The notes under the pieces are model-generated. The model saw only the letters and a program-made list of their open reading frames with translations. It had not been told where the DNA came from and searched no databases. From NCBI GenBank assembly GCA_937893225.1, contig CALBJM010000156.1, forward strand, positions 1 to 6,413: a DNA stretch of 6,413 bases. Direction: 5' to 3'. The position numbers and the translations under genes were made by a program. Numbering within the stretch: position 1 is the stretch's first letter; the number at the start of each line of letters is the position of its first letter. Below, in pieces: positions 6,021-6,413 of the stretch. Source of the DNA: an uncultured Erysipelotrichaceae bacterium (GTDB taxonomy: Bacteria > Bacillota_I > Bacilli_A > Erysipelotrichales > Erysipelotrichaceae).

Positions 6021-6043
6021 ACACAGCGAAAAGCTGTGTTTTT
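6021..6043 (+). terminator. Rho-independent terminator of the peptide cassette
   Basis: ACACAGC (6021-6027) pairs perfectly with GCTGTGT (6033-6039) around a GAAAA loop and is followed by five T (6039-6043). It starts two bases after the exporter stop codon and separates the cassette from the glycosidase gene. Confidence 0.88.
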
Positions 6044-6049
6044 ATAATG

Positions 6050-6063
6050 TGTAAACGCTTTCT
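6050..6063 (+). promoter_or_regulatory. cre site (CcpA catabolite repression)
   Basis: TGTAAACGCTTTCT fits the core cre pattern TGNAANCGNWNNCW at every fixed position. It overlaps the expected -35 region of the glycosidase promoter, a position where CcpA binding represses. Catabolite repression is the expected control for a beta-glucoside gene. Confidence 0.72.
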
Positions 6064-6068
6064 GAATG

Positions 6069-6077
6069 TGAGATAAT
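6069..6077 (+). promoter_or_regulatory. Putative extended -10 of the glycosidase gene
   Basis: TGAGATAAT is an extended -10 (TG, one base, GATAAT, five of six to consensus). The -35 region is poor and is covered by the cre site. Transcription would start near 6084, leaving a leader of only about 17 bases, with no room for an antiterminator element. Confidence 0.5.
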
Positions 6078-6100
6078 ATATGCACTAGGAGGAATTGAAA

Positions 6101-6413
6101 ATGTCTAATTTTCCAAAAGAGTTTTTATGGGGAGGAGCTACAGCTGCTAACCAGGTTGAAGGTGCGTGGGATGAAGAAGGAAGAGGCCCTGCTAAAACAG
6201 ATGTTACTACAGGAGGATCATATAAAGAGCCTAGATATGTAACGTATATTGATAAAGATGGTAATCCAGGGAAAGTAAATCAGTTTTTGGATATTCCAGA
6301 AGGTGCAAAGTATGCGGTTTTACCAGATTATTATTATCCAAATCATAAGGCAGTAGATGAATATCATCATTATAAAGAAGATATTGCGTTATTTGCAGAA
6401 ATGGGATTTAAAG
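6101..6413 (+). CDS. GH1 6-phospho-beta-glucosidase (5' part, runs off the window)
   Basis: The first 104 residues of a glycoside hydrolase family 1 enzyme are present. The N-terminal signature FPKEFLWGGATAANQVEG (residues 4-21) is diagnostic; Q18 and E20 belong to the conserved sugar-binding start of the barrel. DEYHHYKEDIALFAEMGFK (86-104) is the equally typical first helix and second strand. The long insertion between them (about 31-80) is of the kind found in phospho-beta-glucosidases of Firmicutes. These cytoplasmic enzymes hydrolyse 6-phosphorylated beta-glucosides delivered by a PTS transporter. The catalytic acid/base (in NEP) and nucleophile (in ENG) lie beyond the window. AGGAGG (6087-6092) is eight bases before the ATG. 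The 6-phospho specificity is inferred; plain beta-glucosidase is the alternative. Confidence 0.92.
   Translation, partial: MSNFPKEFLWGGATAANQVEGAWDEEGRGPAKTDVTTGGSYKEPRYVTYIDKDGNPGKVNQFLDIPEGAKYAVLPDYYYPNHKAVDEYHHYKEDIALFAEMGFK

Noticed and set aside
1914..6043. Recent horizontal transfer of the cassette indicated by base composition
   Set aside because: The cassette is very AT-rich, but the YitT gene upstream is about equally so in the lines I counted; there is no clear step, and no integrase, IS element or attachment repeat is visible.
1..6413. tRNA, rRNA, CRISPR arrays, insertion sequences, riboswitches
   Set aside because: No cloverleaf, repeat-spacer pattern, transposase or conserved aptamer motif was seen.

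Overview
The window looks like chromosome of a low-GC Firmicute, most likely a gut-type lineage such as the Erysipelotrichia or a relative. The evidence is strongly AT-rich coding sequence, short intergenic gaps, purine-rich Shine-Dalgarno sites, Rho-independent terminators with U-tracts, a CcpA-type cre site, and YitT and GH1 6-phospho-beta-glycosidase genes. The lineage is an inference from style; no rRNA or marker gene is present.

Layout. Bases 1-124 are an AT-rich, probably divergent promoter region; a minus-strand gene may begin at base 20. A two-gene operon follows: a 179-residue two-helix membrane protein of unknown function and an 83-residue protein that looks like a small Sm/SH3-type barrel. 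It ends at a terminator (917-941). Next comes a single YitT-family membrane protein gene with its own terminator (1862-1892).

The centre of the window (about 1914-6043) is a compact peptide natural-product (RiPP) cassette. A consensus promoter (TTGACA, 16 bases, TATAAT) drives an Rgg/RNPP-like helix-turn-helix regulator. Then comes a 33-codon gene (3022-3123) that is easily missed. It encodes a short acidic/polar leader, a hydrophobic stretch and the C-terminal tail PGCGCGH. It is followed by a two-phase hairpin, a radical SAM/SPASM maturase (CNFRCPYC plus a seven-cysteine C-terminal pattern), an ABC exporter with fused membrane and ATPase domains, and a strong terminator. The natural reading is: the regulator controls the operon; the small peptide is the precursor; the radical SAM enzyme crosslinks it, probably through one or both C-terminal cysteines; and the ABC protein exports it or confers self-protection. 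No protease and no pheromone gene are visible, so how the leader is removed and what the regulator senses are open.

The last segment is the 5' part of a GH1 6-phospho-beta-glucosidase gene with a good AGGAGG site and a cre site over its promoter. It is separated from the cassette by a terminator and is probably ordinary sugar metabolism.

The best candidate for something undescribed is the precursor/maturase pair: a very short two-cysteine precursor ending in CGCGH, next to a regulator, with a hairpin that could set the precursor-to-enzyme ratio.
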